A stretch of 64,000 nt of DNA from DATILL01 sp035476575 (GTDB taxonomy: Bacteria; Actinomycetota; Actinomycetes; Mycobacteriales; JACQDL01): positions 1 through 64,000 of the forward strand of contig DATILL010000100.1 of the NCBI GenBank assembly GCA_035476575.1, written 5' to 3'. Shown here piece by piece: positions 36,446 through 45,381 of the stretch; position 1 is the first letter of the stretch; the number at the start of each line of letters is the position of its first letter. The notes under the pieces were generated by a model. The model was given only the letters and a program-made list of their open reading frames with translations. It was not told the DNA's origin and searched no databases. A program made the position numbers and the translations under genes.

Positions 36446-36943
36446 ATGACCAAGTCTCGCATTCACGCCGTCGCTGGAACTTTCGCCCTCATCCTGATCA
36501 GCCTGTTCTTCCTGTCCTCGATCGTGGTCGAGGTGGCCGGCAGCGAGCGCGCTGTGGTCGCGGTCAAGACGGCAATCCTGTACGCGCTGGTGCTCCTGGT
36601 GCCGAGCATGGCGATCACCGGAGGCAGCGGCCGCGCGCTGGCCGGAAAACGCGGCGGCGGCCGCATCGGCCGGAAGAAACGGCGCATGGCGGTGGTCGCC
36701 TTGATCGGCCTGGGAGTGCTCATTCCGTGTGCCGTGACATTGCACCGGCTCGCGGTCGCCGACCATTTTGGAGCAACCTTCTACGCCATTCAGGCGATTG
36801 AGCTCCTCGGCGGCGCGGTCAACATTACGCTGCTCGGGCTCAATGTCCGCGATGGCCGGGCGCTGGCCGGGCGGTCCCGGCGTTCCACACAGGCGCCGGA
36901 AACCGCGCCGCGGCGCCCAGCCGAAGTGAGCCCCTCGAATTAA
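36446..36943 (+). CDS. four-segment membrane protein, probably co-regulated with MarR
   Basis: 165 residues from ATG 36446 (GGAG five bases upstream). Hydrophobic segments: AVAGTFALILISLFFLSSIV, VVAVKTAILYALVLLVPSMA, MAVVALIGLGVLIPCAVTL and FYAIQAIELLGGAVNITLLG. A basic cytoplasmic loop (GKRGGGRIGRKKRR) and a polar tail are also present. No family recognised. Transport or redox-membrane function is possible given the MarR neighbour, but nothing in the sequence shows it. Confidence 0.65.
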   Translation: MTKSRIHAVAGTFALILISLFFLSSIVVEVAGSERAVVAVKTAILYALVLLVPSMAITGGSGRALAGKRGGGRIGRKKRRMAVVALIGLGVLIPCAVTLHRLAVADHFGATFYAIQAIELLGGAVNITLLGLNVRDGRALAGRSRRSTQAPETAPRRPAEVSPSN

Positions 36944-37107
36944 CCTGTAGCTCGAACAACGACACATCCCGGACGCCTAAGCACTGACCTTGCCGGCCTA
37001 TCCTCATTTCGACCAGACCGCTTCGCCCGGCGTCAATCTCGAGGACGGCGACCATTAACACGACCAGGCACAGCGTCCGAACGGGCACAGCCGAGATCGC
37101 GGCGGCG

Positions 37108-38367
37108 ATGTCCGCCGCGACTGAGGAGGTCCGGCAGCTGGTCCGCGACCGGATCAGCCGGGAGACGCCGGCCGCCGGCCGGCTGCCCGAGGAGATCATC
37201 GAGGCCGCGTTCGACCTGCTCTACGAACGGATCCTCATCGCCGCTCGGGGCGCGACCGGCGGCTCTGCCGGGCTCACCGCCGCCGGGCTCACCGCCGCCG
37301 GGCTCACCGCGGTCGAGCTCATCGCGATCGAACGGTGGTGCGTCCAGCTCCGCGGCGGGCCAGTGACAATGCCGACCCTGTGCGGCGCGCTGTGCACCGA
37401 GTCCATCGACCACGTGCGCAGGATCGGCGAGCGGATCGGTGGCGACCCGGACGCCGTGCTCGACATTGTGAGCGCGGTGTCTGGCGTCCTGGGTTCGGTG
37501 CAGCTCGCCTCCAGTGCCCGCGGCCGGGGCGGCGGCGAGCTGGAGGAGGTCGATCTGGACGCGAACCTGCGCGTCATCCTCGCCCGCGCGTTGCTGCTCG
37601 GCGGGACGGCGGCGGTCGATCTGTACTCTCAGCTCACCGTCTTCGGAATCGACCCCAGCCGGGACTACGTCGCCTTCCGCGCCCGGCCGCGGCCCGGCCA
37701 CGACCGGAACGAGCTCGCCCGGGAGCTGGAGGCGGCGCTGGCCGCGGAGTCCAACAAGGGCGTGGTCGCGCATCTGGATGGCGATCTGGTCGGGTTCCTG
37801 GCGACGCCGCCCAGCCAGGTGCTGACCGGGGTGGTCGGCATCGGCCCGGCCACGATCCCGGACCGGCTGGACGAGTCGTTCCAGCTCGCCACCCGGGCAC
37901 TGGCCGTCGCGGGCGCCTGGGGCCTGTCCGGCGTACACCGGTTCGACGAGCTCGGCCTGCTGCCGGCCATCCTGGCCGACGTCGACATGGGTGAGGCGCT
38001 ACGACGGCGCTACCTGCAGCCGGTCGCCGCGGTGGAGCCGTGGCCGGAGATCCTCACCGCGGTGCGCATGTACTTCAGCTGTGGGATGCACGTGGACCGG
38101 GCCGCTGGCCAGATGTCGGTGCACCCGAACACGCTCCGCAACCGGATTCGCCGGTTCGAGGAGCTGGCCGAGGCGGAGCTGCGCGACACCCGGGTCGCGA
38201 TGGAGGTCTGGTGGGCGCTGCAGAGCGTCGCGCTGACCGACCCGGCCACCGGCCCGGGAGAGACGCCGCCGAGCTGCCGAGAGATCCCGCTGCCGGGTGC
38301 CACCGGCCGTCCGCCGCCGCGGGACATGACCCCTGCCCGGTCCAGGCCTGCTCAGCCGGCCCGATGA
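37108..38367 (+). CDS. PucR/CdaR-type transcriptional regulator, copy 1
   Basis: 419 residues. A helical N-terminal region (with the in-frame triple repeat GLTAA at about 55-68), a central GGDEF-like/PucR middle domain (ARALLLGGTAAVDLYSQLTV, GDLVGFLATPPSQVL) and a C-terminal PucR helix-turn-helix (AVRMYFSCGMHVDRAAGQMS, VHPNTLRNRIRRFEELAEAE). ATGA overlap with copy 2. The two are paralogues, both containing LGLLPA and ALRRRYL segments before the HTH. They likely govern the polyketide-like cluster that begins just downstream. Confidence 0.82.
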   Translation: MSAATEEVRQLVRDRISRETPAAGRLPEEIIEAAFDLLYERILIAARGATGGSAGLTAAGLTAAGLTAVELIAIERWCVQLRGGPVTMPTLCGALCTESIDHVRRIGERIGGDPDAVLDIVSAVSGVLGSVQLASSARGRGGGELEEVDLDANLRVILARALLLGGTAAVDLYSQLTVFGIDPSRDYVAFRARPRPGHDRNELARELEAALAAESNKGVVAHLDGDLVGFLATPPSQVLTGVVGIGPATIPDRLDESFQLATRALAVAGAWGLSGVHRFDELGLLPAILADVDMGEALRRRYLQPVAAVEPWPEILTAVRMYFSCGMHVDRAAGQMSVHPNTLRNRIRRFEELAEAELRDTRVAMEVWWALQSVALTDPATGPGETPPSCREIPLPGATGRPPPRDMTPARSRPAQPAR

Positions 38368-39608
38368 ACGGGCCCGGGCTGGTCGGCACCCTGCTGGCCA
38401 GCAGGCGCGTGCTCCGCGCCCGGATCGCCCGCGCGGTCCGGTACCAGGCCCCGTCGGTCCGGCTGGCCGCGGACGCCGAGCTCTCCCGCGAGCTGGACTT
38501 CCTGCTCTCGCTGTTCCTGCGCCGCATCAGCGGTGTCCCCAGCCACGGGTCGGACGGTGATGACCAGCGAATGGCCGGGATCGGCGCCGCCTACGCGGCC
38601 CGGAGCCACCCGTTCGCCGACCTGCTGGTCGCGTACCGGATCCGGCGGCGGGTGATCGTGGACTACGTGGTCGAGGTCGGCGCCCGGACCGGCAGCGACC
38701 CGCACGACCTGCGCGAGACGGTCGACCTGGTGCTCACCACGTGTCACGTGATGGTCGCCGCGATCACCGCCGGCTACCACAGCGTCGAGCCGTACGGCCG
38801 CGGCGCCGACCAGCAGCGCGCGGAGTTCGTCCGCGGGCTGCTCTGGGGCACCCTCGGGCCGGCCGAGGTTGGCCGGCACGGATCCGCCTACGGCGTCGAC
38901 CCCGCGCGTCACTACCTGGCGATGCGGGCCCGCCCCGCGCCCGGCGAGACGATCGACCAGCTTGCCCGGGCGCACGGGTTCACGTTCGGCCGGGCCAACG
39001 GTGGCGGGCTCGGCGCGGTGGTGGACGGGGACCTGGTCGGGTTCATCATCGCCCCGCCGGCCGGGCCCGTCCCGGGCGTTGCCGGGTTCGGGCCGCCCCG
39101 CCCGCTGGCCCGCCTGGACGAGTCGTTCCGGATGGCCTCCCGCGCGCTGGAGACCGCGCACCGGCACCGGCTGACCGGCGCGCACGAGTTTGGCCGGCTC
39201 GGCCTGTTACCGGCGGTGCACGCCGACGGCGCGGTGGGCAATGCGCTGCGCCGCCGCTACCTCGCGCCGCTGGGCGACACCGAGTTCGCGGTCGAGGTCG
39301 TCGACACGCTCCGCGTGTACCTGGTCCAGGGCATGCACATCGCCCGGACCGCGGAGCTGATGTGCGTGCACCCGAACACGGTCCGGTACCGGATCGGCCG
39401 GTTCGAGGAGCTGGTCGGGGTTGGCCTGCGCAACAGCCCGACGACCGCGTTCGAGGTGCTGTGGGCGCTGGAGCACAGCGCGGTCCCGGCCGCCGTGGCA
39501 CGGCGGCCGGGACCCGAGGCAGCCGGTCAGGCCGGTGGCATGATCGCCACCACGCGGCACCAGCCGGCGTCGGCGCCGGTGAGCTTGACCGGTAGGCAGC
39601 TCACCTGA
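38364..39608 (+). CDS. PucR/CdaR-type transcriptional regulator, copy 2
   Basis: 414 residues from ATG 38364, overlapping the previous stop. Same build as copy 1: RsbR-like helical N-terminus (LARRIS-type segment DFLLSLFLRRISGVPSHG), middle domain (GAVVDGDLVGFIIAPPAGPV) and HTH (TLRVYLVQGMHIARTAELMC, VHPNTVRYRIGRFEELVGVG). Its last 27 codons overlap the end of the convergent cyclase gene (39527), so the C-terminal tail after about residue 385 may be run-on. Confidence 0.82.
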   Translation: MNGPGLVGTLLASRRVLRARIARAVRYQAPSVRLAADAELSRELDFLLSLFLRRISGVPSHGSDGDDQRMAGIGAAYAARSHPFADLLVAYRIRRRVIVDYVVEVGARTGSDPHDLRETVDLVLTTCHVMVAAITAGYHSVEPYGRGADQQRAEFVRGLLWGTLGPAEVGRHGSAYGVDPARHYLAMRARPAPGETIDQLARAHGFTFGRANGGGLGAVVDGDLVGFIIAPPAGPVPGVAGFGPPRPLARLDESFRMASRALETAHRHRLTGAHEFGRLGLLPAVHADGAVGNALRRRYLAPLGDTEFAVEVVDTLRVYLVQGMHIARTAELMCVHPNTVRYRIGRFEELVGVGLRNSPTTAFEVLWALEHSAVPAAVARRPGPEAAGQAGGMIATTRHQPASAPVSLTGRQLT

Positions 39609-40375
39609 AACCCGTGCGCCTGGCCGATGGTGTCCAGGTTGGTGAGCCGCTCGAGCTGGCAGTACTCCTGGTCCCGCCCGAACAGGTGGGCAGGCCACAG
39701 GTGGGCCTGGTCGCCAGTGCGGCCGTAGTCGTCCAGCATCCGCAGGAACGGCGGGTCGAAGCCGAAGCTGTCCACGCCGATGACCCGGATGCCCTGTTCC
39801 ACCAGGAACGCGGTCGCCTCCCGGGTGACGCCGCGGAAGCGCTGGAAGTAGCCGGGCTGACCGATCTCGCGGTCACCGGCCGTCCGCAGCAGCACGATGT
39901 CGAACGGCTTGAGCTGGTACCCGGCCGCGACCAGTGCCGCCTCGACCTCGGCCCGGGTCACCGGCTGGTCGGCCGGCCCGGCGGTGACGTCGAGCAGCAC
40001 GCCGTCGCCGAGGCACCACTCCAGGGGCACCTGGCAGATCGTCCGGGCCGGCGCCCCAGCGGTGGTCCGGTCGCCGTAGTGGTACGGCGCGTCCATGTGG
40101 GTGCCCGTGTGCGTGGTCAGGGTGTAGTGCATGAGCGACAGCCCCTTGCCGTCGGGGAAGTCGCGGTGGGTCACCCCGCCGCCCATCCGGTGCCGGAGCA
40201 GCTTTGCCCACCGGTCGAGCCGGTTCCGGCTGCGCAGGTGCGCGTAGGCCTGGCCGAGCAGGTCCGCACCGTGCCGGTGGTCGACGACCCGGCGGCGCAC
40301 CGGGTCGGGCTCCCAGTGCGCCGGATCGACCGCGACGCTGAGGTCGACGATGCGCGGCCGCGGGCCAGCCGTCAT
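39527..40375 (-). CDS. cyclase-family (kynurenine-formamidase-like) metal hydrolase
   Basis: 282 residues. The metal motif HTGTHMDAPYHY (about 89-100) and DIVLLRTAGDREIGQPGYF, VIGVDSFGFDPP define the family, which includes formamidases and polyketide cyclases. ATG 40375 overlaps the hydrolase stop (ATGA), making it the last gene of the minus-strand biosynthetic operon. A ring-closing or amide/ester-cleaving step in the pathway is inferred from context. Confidence 0.85.
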   Translation of the reverse strand: MTAGPRPRIVDLSVAVDPAHWEPDPVRRRVVDHRHGADLLGQAYAHLRSRNRLDRWAKLLRHRMGGGVTHRDFPDGKGLSLMHYTLTTHTGTHMDAPYHYGDRTTAGAPARTICQVPLEWCLGDGVLLDVTAGPADQPVTRAEVEAALVAAGYQLKPFDIVLLRTAGDREIGQPGYFQRFRGVTREATAFLVEQGIRVIGVDSFGFDPPFLRMLDDYGRTGDQAHLWPAHLFGRDQEYCQLERLTNLDTIGQAHGFQVSCLPVKLTGADAGWCRVVAIMPPA

Positions 40376-42030
40376 GCCGCGACCACGCCGAGCCGGGTGG
40401 CCAGCCAGTCGCAGAAGCGCGGGATAAAGTCGCCGAAGTAGTTGGTGGCCACATGGCGTTCGCCCGGGTAACGGATCAGCTCGCACTCGCCGGTGGCCCA
40501 GTCGAGCATCCGTTCGCACGACTCGATCGGGATGATCGAGTCAAGCTCGCCGTGAATGGCAAGCAACGGGATCGTCAGCGGCGGGATGTCCCGCAGGTGC
40601 AGGGAGTTCCGGCACAGCGCCAGCATGGCGTCGTCGTCGTCCAGCCCGAAGACGTACCGGAAGTCCTTCTTCACCATCACGTTGACCGCGTCGAAGCTGT
40701 CGTGGTCGAAACCGCCGGACAGGTTGACGCAGGCCTGGAAGCCCGGCACCGTGGCCGCGGCCCGGGCGGCGAGGTAGCCGCCGAAGCTGACGCCGAAGAT
40801 GCCCAGCCGGTCGGAGTCGACCTCGGGATGCCGGCCGATCTCGGTCACCACGGCCGCCACGACCTGCTCGAACTCGACCACCATCGGCATCCGCCCGATC
40901 AGCAGCCCCTGGCCCGGCCCGTCGAACACGACCGCGCCCATCCCGCGGGCGATGAGCTCGCGGGCGAAGGAGTGCAGCTCGACCTCCTTGGCCGAGTCCA
41001 GGCCGTTGACCAGGACGACGCACGGCCACGGGCCGGGCCCGGGCGGCGTCATGAGGTACCCGGGCAGGTCCATGCCCTGGTAGGGGATGGACAGCGGGCG
41101 CACCGTCTCCCGCAGGTACGGCAGGCCGCGGTCGAACACCTCGGTGACCCGGGCGCGGCTGGCGTTCTTGACCTCCGGGTCGTCAAAGTAGAAGAACTCG
41201 GCGACGTGGTGGCAGGCGGTGGCCCGCCGGATGGCGACCCGACCGGTCTCGAGGTACCCGGCCGCGAACGCCTCCGTGGCGCGGCCCTCGTAGTGGACGC
41301 CGAGCGCGGACCACTTGCGGTGCCAGTCCGCCCAGTCCTCGTGCGTGCTCGCCTTCCGCACGTCCTTCAGCGCCATCGTGATGTCACCCCAGTCCAGCCC
41401 GATCAGGCCGAGCCGGCTGAAGAAGAGCTCGCAGCTTTCGAACGTGGCCGCGGAGATGCCGTTGGCCGCGGTGCGCGGGCCCCAGGCGTCCCGCAGGCCC
41501 TCGCCGGAGGTCTCCTGCCCGGCCACAGCGTCCTGGTCAGGCCCAGCGTCCTGCTCGGCCACGATGTCCCGGTCGGCCTCGACCCACCCGCGCAGCTCGG
41601 TCAGCACCCGTTCGGTTGTCTGGTGCAGCGTGTCGGACAGCACTGCCGCGCCCGGGCCGGCGTCCTCGACCGGGACGAAGTTGTGCACGACCACGAGCCG
41701 CGCGCCACCGGAGACCGGTTCCACCGTCCACACGCCGTCCATGGCCGCAATGGTCGGGGGGAGCGTCAGCATTTCGAACTCGATACGGAGCTGGGCCGGA
41801 TGGTACCGGCGGTGGGAACGGACTGAGCTGTCGCCGAGCCCGTTCGAGACCCTCATATCCATGATGACCTCGTCCGCGCCGATCACGGTACGACGGATTT
41901 CCCGGCAGGTCGGAAAGATGCGCGGCCAGGACTCGATGTCGGTGCAGGACCGCCAGACCCGATCGGCCGGTGCGCCGATCACCACCGAGTTGACCACCAG
42001 ATTCTTCGCGTTCAGCGTTTGGGTGCTCAT
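40372..42030 (-). CDS. SRPBCC domain fused to a chain-shortening-type alpha/beta hydrolase
   Basis: 552 residues. Residues 1-155 form a SRPBCC/START-like domain (VIGAPADRVWRSCTDIESWP) as in aromatase/cyclases. After an acidic linker (about 155-178), residues 190-552 form an alpha/beta hydrolase with a helical cap (DEVKNA-type FYFDDPEVKNASRA), the NGLDSAKE motif, nucleophile S415 in FGVSFGGYLAARAA, acid in HGELDSIIP and His in PGERHVATNYF. The hydrolase half resembles fungal Ayg1-type polyketide-shortening enzymes and dihydropseudooxynicotine hydrolase. GAGGAGA precedes ATG 42030. Confidence 0.82.
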   Translation of the reverse strand: MSTQTLNAKNLVVNSVVIGAPADRVWRSCTDIESWPRIFPTCREIRRTVIGADEVIMDMRVSNGLGDSSVRSHRRYHPAQLRIEFEMLTLPPTIAAMDGVWTVEPVSGGARLVVVHNFVPVEDAGPGAAVLSDTLHQTTERVLTELRGWVEADRDIVAEQDAGPDQDAVAGQETSGEGLRDAWGPRTAANGISAATFESCELFFSRLGLIGLDWGDITMALKDVRKASTHEDWADWHRKWSALGVHYEGRATEAFAAGYLETGRVAIRRATACHHVAEFFYFDDPEVKNASRARVTEVFDRGLPYLRETVRPLSIPYQGMDLPGYLMTPPGPGPWPCVVLVNGLDSAKEVELHSFARELIARGMGAVVFDGPGQGLLIGRMPMVVEFEQVVAAVVTEIGRHPEVDSDRLGIFGVSFGGYLAARAAATVPGFQACVNLSGGFDHDSFDAVNVMVKKDFRYVFGLDDDDAMLALCRNSLHLRDIPPLTIPLLAIHGELDSIIPIESCERMLDWATGECELIRYPGERHVATNYFGDFIPRFCDWLATRLGVVAA

Positions 42031-42059
42031 TGTTCTCCTCTGTCGGTGATGTCGGTCGG

Positions 42060-42869
42060 TCAGTACAGGCCGAGCCCGCCGCAGACGTTCAGCGCCTGTC
42101 CGGTGATCGCCTCGGCGGCGGGCACCGCGAGGAACCCGACCAGCCTGGCCACCTCGTCCGGCCGCACGTGCCGGCCCAGTGGGAACCGCGCGTTCTGCCG
42201 CGCCAGCACCTCGTCGGGGGTGATGCCCCAGGCCTGGCCGTAGCGCTGCCGGGAGCCCAGCGACAGGTCAGTCTCCACGAACCCGGGGCACACCGCGTTC
42301 ACCGTGATCCCCTGCGGGGCCAGCTCGATGGCCATCGACTTGGTCAGCCCGACCACGCCGTGCTTGCTCGCGGTGTAGGCCACCGCGAGCTGGACGCCCT
42401 GCTTGCCGCCGGTCGAGGCGATGTTGATCACACGGCCCCAACCGCGCTCGCGCGCCCCGGAGCGCAGCAGCCAGGTGCGGGTCATCCGGAACACGCCGTT
42501 GAGGTTGATGTCGATCAGCCGCTCCCACTCCGCGTACGGCAGCTCATGGGTACGCCCGCCGCCGCCGACGCCCGCGTTGTTGAGCAGCACGTCGATCCGG
42601 CCGTGATCGGCCAGGACGCTGTCGAACAGCGCGTCGATGCTCGCCTGGTCGCGGACGTCGGCCACCTGGCCGCTCACCCGGGCCAGGCCCGCGTCCTTGA
42701 GCGTGCGCAGGCCGCCGTCCACCGACTCCATGCTGGTGCCGGTGATCACCACGTCGGCGCCCAGCCGGGCGAGGGCGGTGGCACTGGCCAGCCCGATCCC
42801 GCGGGTGCCGCCGGTGACCAGTGCGACCTTGCCGGCCAGCGCCGGGCCGTCGGTCGGGTGCGCGGTCAT
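42060..42869 (-). CDS. short-chain dehydrogenase, polyketide ketoreductase-like
   Basis: 269 residues. Rossmann motif ALVTGGTRGIG (about 16-26), NNAGVGGGGRTHELP, catalytic Ser in NIASTGGKQG and YTASK. It resembles ActIII-type C9 ketoreductases of type II polyketide systems, though FabG is close as well. ATG 42869 overlaps the stop of the upstream KS-like/cyclase gene (ATGA). Confidence 0.88.
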   Translation of the reverse strand: MTAHPTDGPALAGKVALVTGGTRGIGLASATALARLGADVVITGTSMESVDGGLRTLKDAGLARVSGQVADVRDQASIDALFDSVLADHGRIDVLLNNAGVGGGGRTHELPYAEWERLIDINLNGVFRMTRTWLLRSGARERGWGRVINIASTGGKQGVQLAVAYTASKHGVVGLTKSMAIELAPQGITVNAVCPGFVETDLSLGSRQRYGQAWGITPDEVLARQNARFPLGRHVRPDEVARLVGFLAVPAAEAITGQALNVCGGLGLY

Positions 42870-44194
42870 CGGGGGTCCTCGGTCCGGCTGAAGTACTCCG
42901 CCAGCCCCTGCAGGTCGCGGGTGGCGTTGGACCGGGTCGCGTCGTCGAAGAAGCACAGCGCGTCGGTGGTGGTGGTCGCGTACCGGTGGGTGAGCACCGC
43001 GCGGGTTGTCCCGCCGCGGGCGGAGAACTCCCACCGGCCGGACATCCGGACCAGCGGCGCGACCGGGCCGACCCGAGAGAAGTCGATCGTCCACGCGGTC
43101 CGGTCGATGCTGCGGCGCGAACGCCAGGTGTGTCGCTGGTTGTTGGCCTCCGCGGTGATCTGCACGAGGTCGCCGTCCGGCGTCTGCTCGACGAACTCGG
43201 CGGAGGTCACCGCCGGCATGTAGTCCGCCCAGCGGCCGACGTCCCGGGTCATCTCGAACACCTCGGCCACCGGGCCGGGGATCACCAGCTCGTGCCGGGC
43301 TACGTTGGCGAGGTCGCCAACCGTGGTGATCTCGCTGCGGACGGTGCTCATGGGCTCTCCTTCTGGGTGCGAGCGGTCGACATCGACCTGGTAGCCGCCG
43401 CCCAGCGGGACGGCGACGTGAGCTGTGTGGCGCAGTGCGGTGAACAGCCGGCTGGCGATGGACAGGGTCGGCACCCAGCACGGGTCCGGCAAAGCCGGGC
43501 CGGCGAGATCGCGGCCGGCATGGCACAGGTTGCGCAGCCGCGACGAGCCCGTGCCGGTCGAGCGGCGCAGCGCGAACATGACCGCGCCCTCGGCCGGGCC
43601 GCTCGACGGCAACGGGCCGTCGGCTGGCCAGTCCCGCAGCACGAACCCGTTCACCAGGGACTCGGCCGCCCCGACCACGGCCAGGTCGATGGCATCGCGT
43701 TCGAGCGCGTCACGGGCCAGCCACAGGGCCTCCGCGAAACCGGACTCGCGTCCGGTGGTCGTCTTGGCGCAACCGTGCAGGCCCAGCGCGATTGTGACCT
43801 CGCCCTGCGCCGCGGCCGGGAACCAGGCGGTGGCCTGGTAGGCGTGCATCGCCGGCAGTCCCTCGCGTACCAGCAGGCCCAGCTCCGGCTCGCCGTAAGA
43901 CCAGCCCGCCTTGGTGTTGGCGATGAACAGGCCAATCCGATCCGGTGCCGGCCGGGCCGGCTCGGGCACCGCGGCCAGCGCGGCCGAGACGGCGAGGTAG
44001 GCCAGCGCGGAGAACCGGTCGATCCGGTGCCGCAGGTGCGGTGGCAGGTCGGGATCCAGCCGCGGGTCGGTGCCGAACGCCGGCAGGTCGAGCCGGCGGC
44101 CGGGTGAGCCGGCGCTGACCTGCGCGGTCTCGTCCGTGGCGGGCAGCCGGGCTGCCATGGCGATGACGTCGAGGTCGGTCAGCGCGGCTCTCAC
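42866..44194 (-). CDS. truncated KS-beta-like subunit in frame with a SRPBCC cyclase/aromatase
   Basis: 442 residues as one open frame. Residues 1-281 are a beta-ketoacyl-synthase N-terminal-like half: DRIGLFIANTKAGWSYGEPE, then GLHGCAKTTTGRESGFAEAL where the active-site Cys of the ACSSG-like motif is replaced (GRESG). The KS C-terminal half and its two His are absent. From M282 a SRPBCC domain follows (VARHELVIPGPVAEVFEMTR, DVGRWADYMPAVTSAEFVEQ). No stop separates them, yet AAGGAGAGCCC precedes the M282 codon (43351), so the cyclase may also be made alone. GTG 44194 overlaps the KS stop. Confidence 0.8.
   Translation of the reverse strand: MRAALTDLDVIAMAARLPATDETAQVSAGSPGRRLDLPAFGTDPRLDPDLPPHLRHRIDRFSALAYLAVSAALAAVPEPARPAPDRIGLFIANTKAGWSYGEPELGLLVREGLPAMHAYQATAWFPAAAQGEVTIALGLHGCAKTTTGRESGFAEALWLARDALERDAIDLAVVGAAESLVNGFVLRDWPADGPLPSSGPAEGAVMFALRRSTGTGSSRLRNLCHAGRDLAGPALPDPCWVPTLSIASRLFTALRHTAHVAVPLGGGYQVDVDRSHPEGEPMSTVRSEITTVGDLANVARHELVIPGPVAEVFEMTRDVGRWADYMPAVTSAEFVEQTPDGDLVQITAEANNQRHTWRSRRSIDRTAWTIDFSRVGPVAPLVRMSGRWEFSARGGTTRAVLTHRYATTTTDALCFFDDATRSNATRDLQGLAEYFSRTEDPR
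43351..43364 (-). promoter_or_regulatory. internal ribosome site and start for the SRPBCC domain
   Basis: On the minus strand AAGGAG lies about seven bases before an ATG at 43351 that is in frame with the upstream KS-like part. It allows separate translation of a 161-residue cyclase (42866-43351). Confidence 0.6.
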
Positions 44195-45381
44195 GCCGCC
44201 CTCCGCAGCACCGCGGCGGTGTGGATCCCGGAGAACCCGCTGCTGGTCTTCACCACGACCTCGGGCTCGGCCAGCCGCGGCTCGTCGAGGACGAGGTCGA
44301 GCGGCAGGTCCAGCGTCTCGGCCGTGGTGTTCGCGGCCGGTGGGAGCAGGCCGCTGGGCAGGTACCGGCTCAGCCCGGCGATCTCCAGCAGGTTCGACGC
44401 GCCGAGCGCGTGCCCGTTCACGCCCTTCTGCGCGATCACCGGCAGCCGGCCGGCCCGGGCGCCGAACACGTCGTGGTACGCGGCGCTCTCGCTGGCGTCG
44501 TTGAGCCGGGTCGAGGTGCCGTGCGCGTCTAGGGCGTCGACCGCGCCGGCGGCTAGCTCCGCGTCGGCCAGCGCCTGCCGGATGGACGCTGTGATGTCCT
44601 CGCCCGTGGTCCGGATCCTGGTCATGTGGTAACCGCTGGAGACCGACGCCCAGCCGAGCATCTCGACCAGCGGCCGGCAACCGCGGGCGAGCGCCGCCGA
44701 GCGGTCCTCCAGCACCACCGCGGCCGCACCCTCGCCGAGCACGAACCCGTCGCGTTCCCGGGAGAACGGGCACGACGCCCGGTGCGGCTCGACGTCGCGG
44801 TCGGACAGCGCGCCGATCTTCTGGAACGCGGCCACCACGATCGGGCACATCGTCGCCTCGGCGGAGACCACCAGCGTCCGGCTGGCCCGCCCGCTGGCGA
44901 TCGCGTCGAACCCGGCGCCGAGCGCGTCCAGGCCGGCGGTGCACCCGGTGGAGATGCTCAGCGCCCACCCGTCGGGGCCGACGCCGTACCGGGTCCGCGC
45001 CCAGTCGGTGATCAGGTCGAAGCCGAACGAACCGGGTGGCAACGCGGCTCCGGACCGGTACGCCTCCTCGAGCTCGACCGAGGCACCGATGGCCGTTGAG
45101 GTGAGCAGCAGTGTCTCGGCCCGTTCCCGCTCGTCCAGCCCGGACTCGGCCAGCGCCTCGGCGATGGCCAGGTCGGCGAACGCCACGTGCCGGGGCATGT
45201 TCGGCACCGCCGGGACGCACTGGACGGGGACGCCGACGGCCCGGTCGAACGGGTTGAACCACGGCTCGGTCAGCTCCTGGGCCAATGAACGGCCGGCCAG
45301 CAAGCCGGCCAGGTGCGCCTTGGAGTCGGCGCCCGCGGGCGACACGGCGCCCACCCCGGTGATCGCTACCCGGGGTCGCAT
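44191..45381 (-). CDS. ketosynthase (KS-alpha-like beta-ketoacyl synthase)
   Basis: 396 residues, condensing enzyme of the cluster. Complete triad: C147 (SISTGCTAGLDALGAG), H287 (DAHGTSTRLND) and H324 (KGVNGHALGASN). The N-terminus RPRVAITGVGAVSPAG and C-terminus VVVKTSSGFSGIHTAAVLRR are typical of FabF/type II KS proteins. Start ATG 45381 lies inside a 17-codon leader frame with a far better ribosome site, implying translational coupling. First large gene of the minus-strand operon. Confidence 0.9.
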   Translation of the reverse strand: MRPRVAITGVGAVSPAGADSKAHLAGLLAGRSLAQELTEPWFNPFDRAVGVPVQCVPAVPNMPRHVAFADLAIAEALAESGLDERERAETLLLTSTAIGASVELEEAYRSGAALPPGSFGFDLITDWARTRYGVGPDGWALSISTGCTAGLDALGAGFDAIASGRASRTLVVSAEATMCPIVVAAFQKIGALSDRDVEPHRASCPFSRERDGFVLGEGAAAVVLEDRSAALARGCRPLVEMLGWASVSSGYHMTRIRTTGEDITASIRQALADAELAAGAVDALDAHGTSTRLNDASESAAYHDVFGARAGRLPVIAQKGVNGHALGASNLLEIAGLSRYLPSGLLPPAANTTAETLDLPLDLVLDEPRLAEPEVVVKTSSGFSGIHTAAVLRRAA

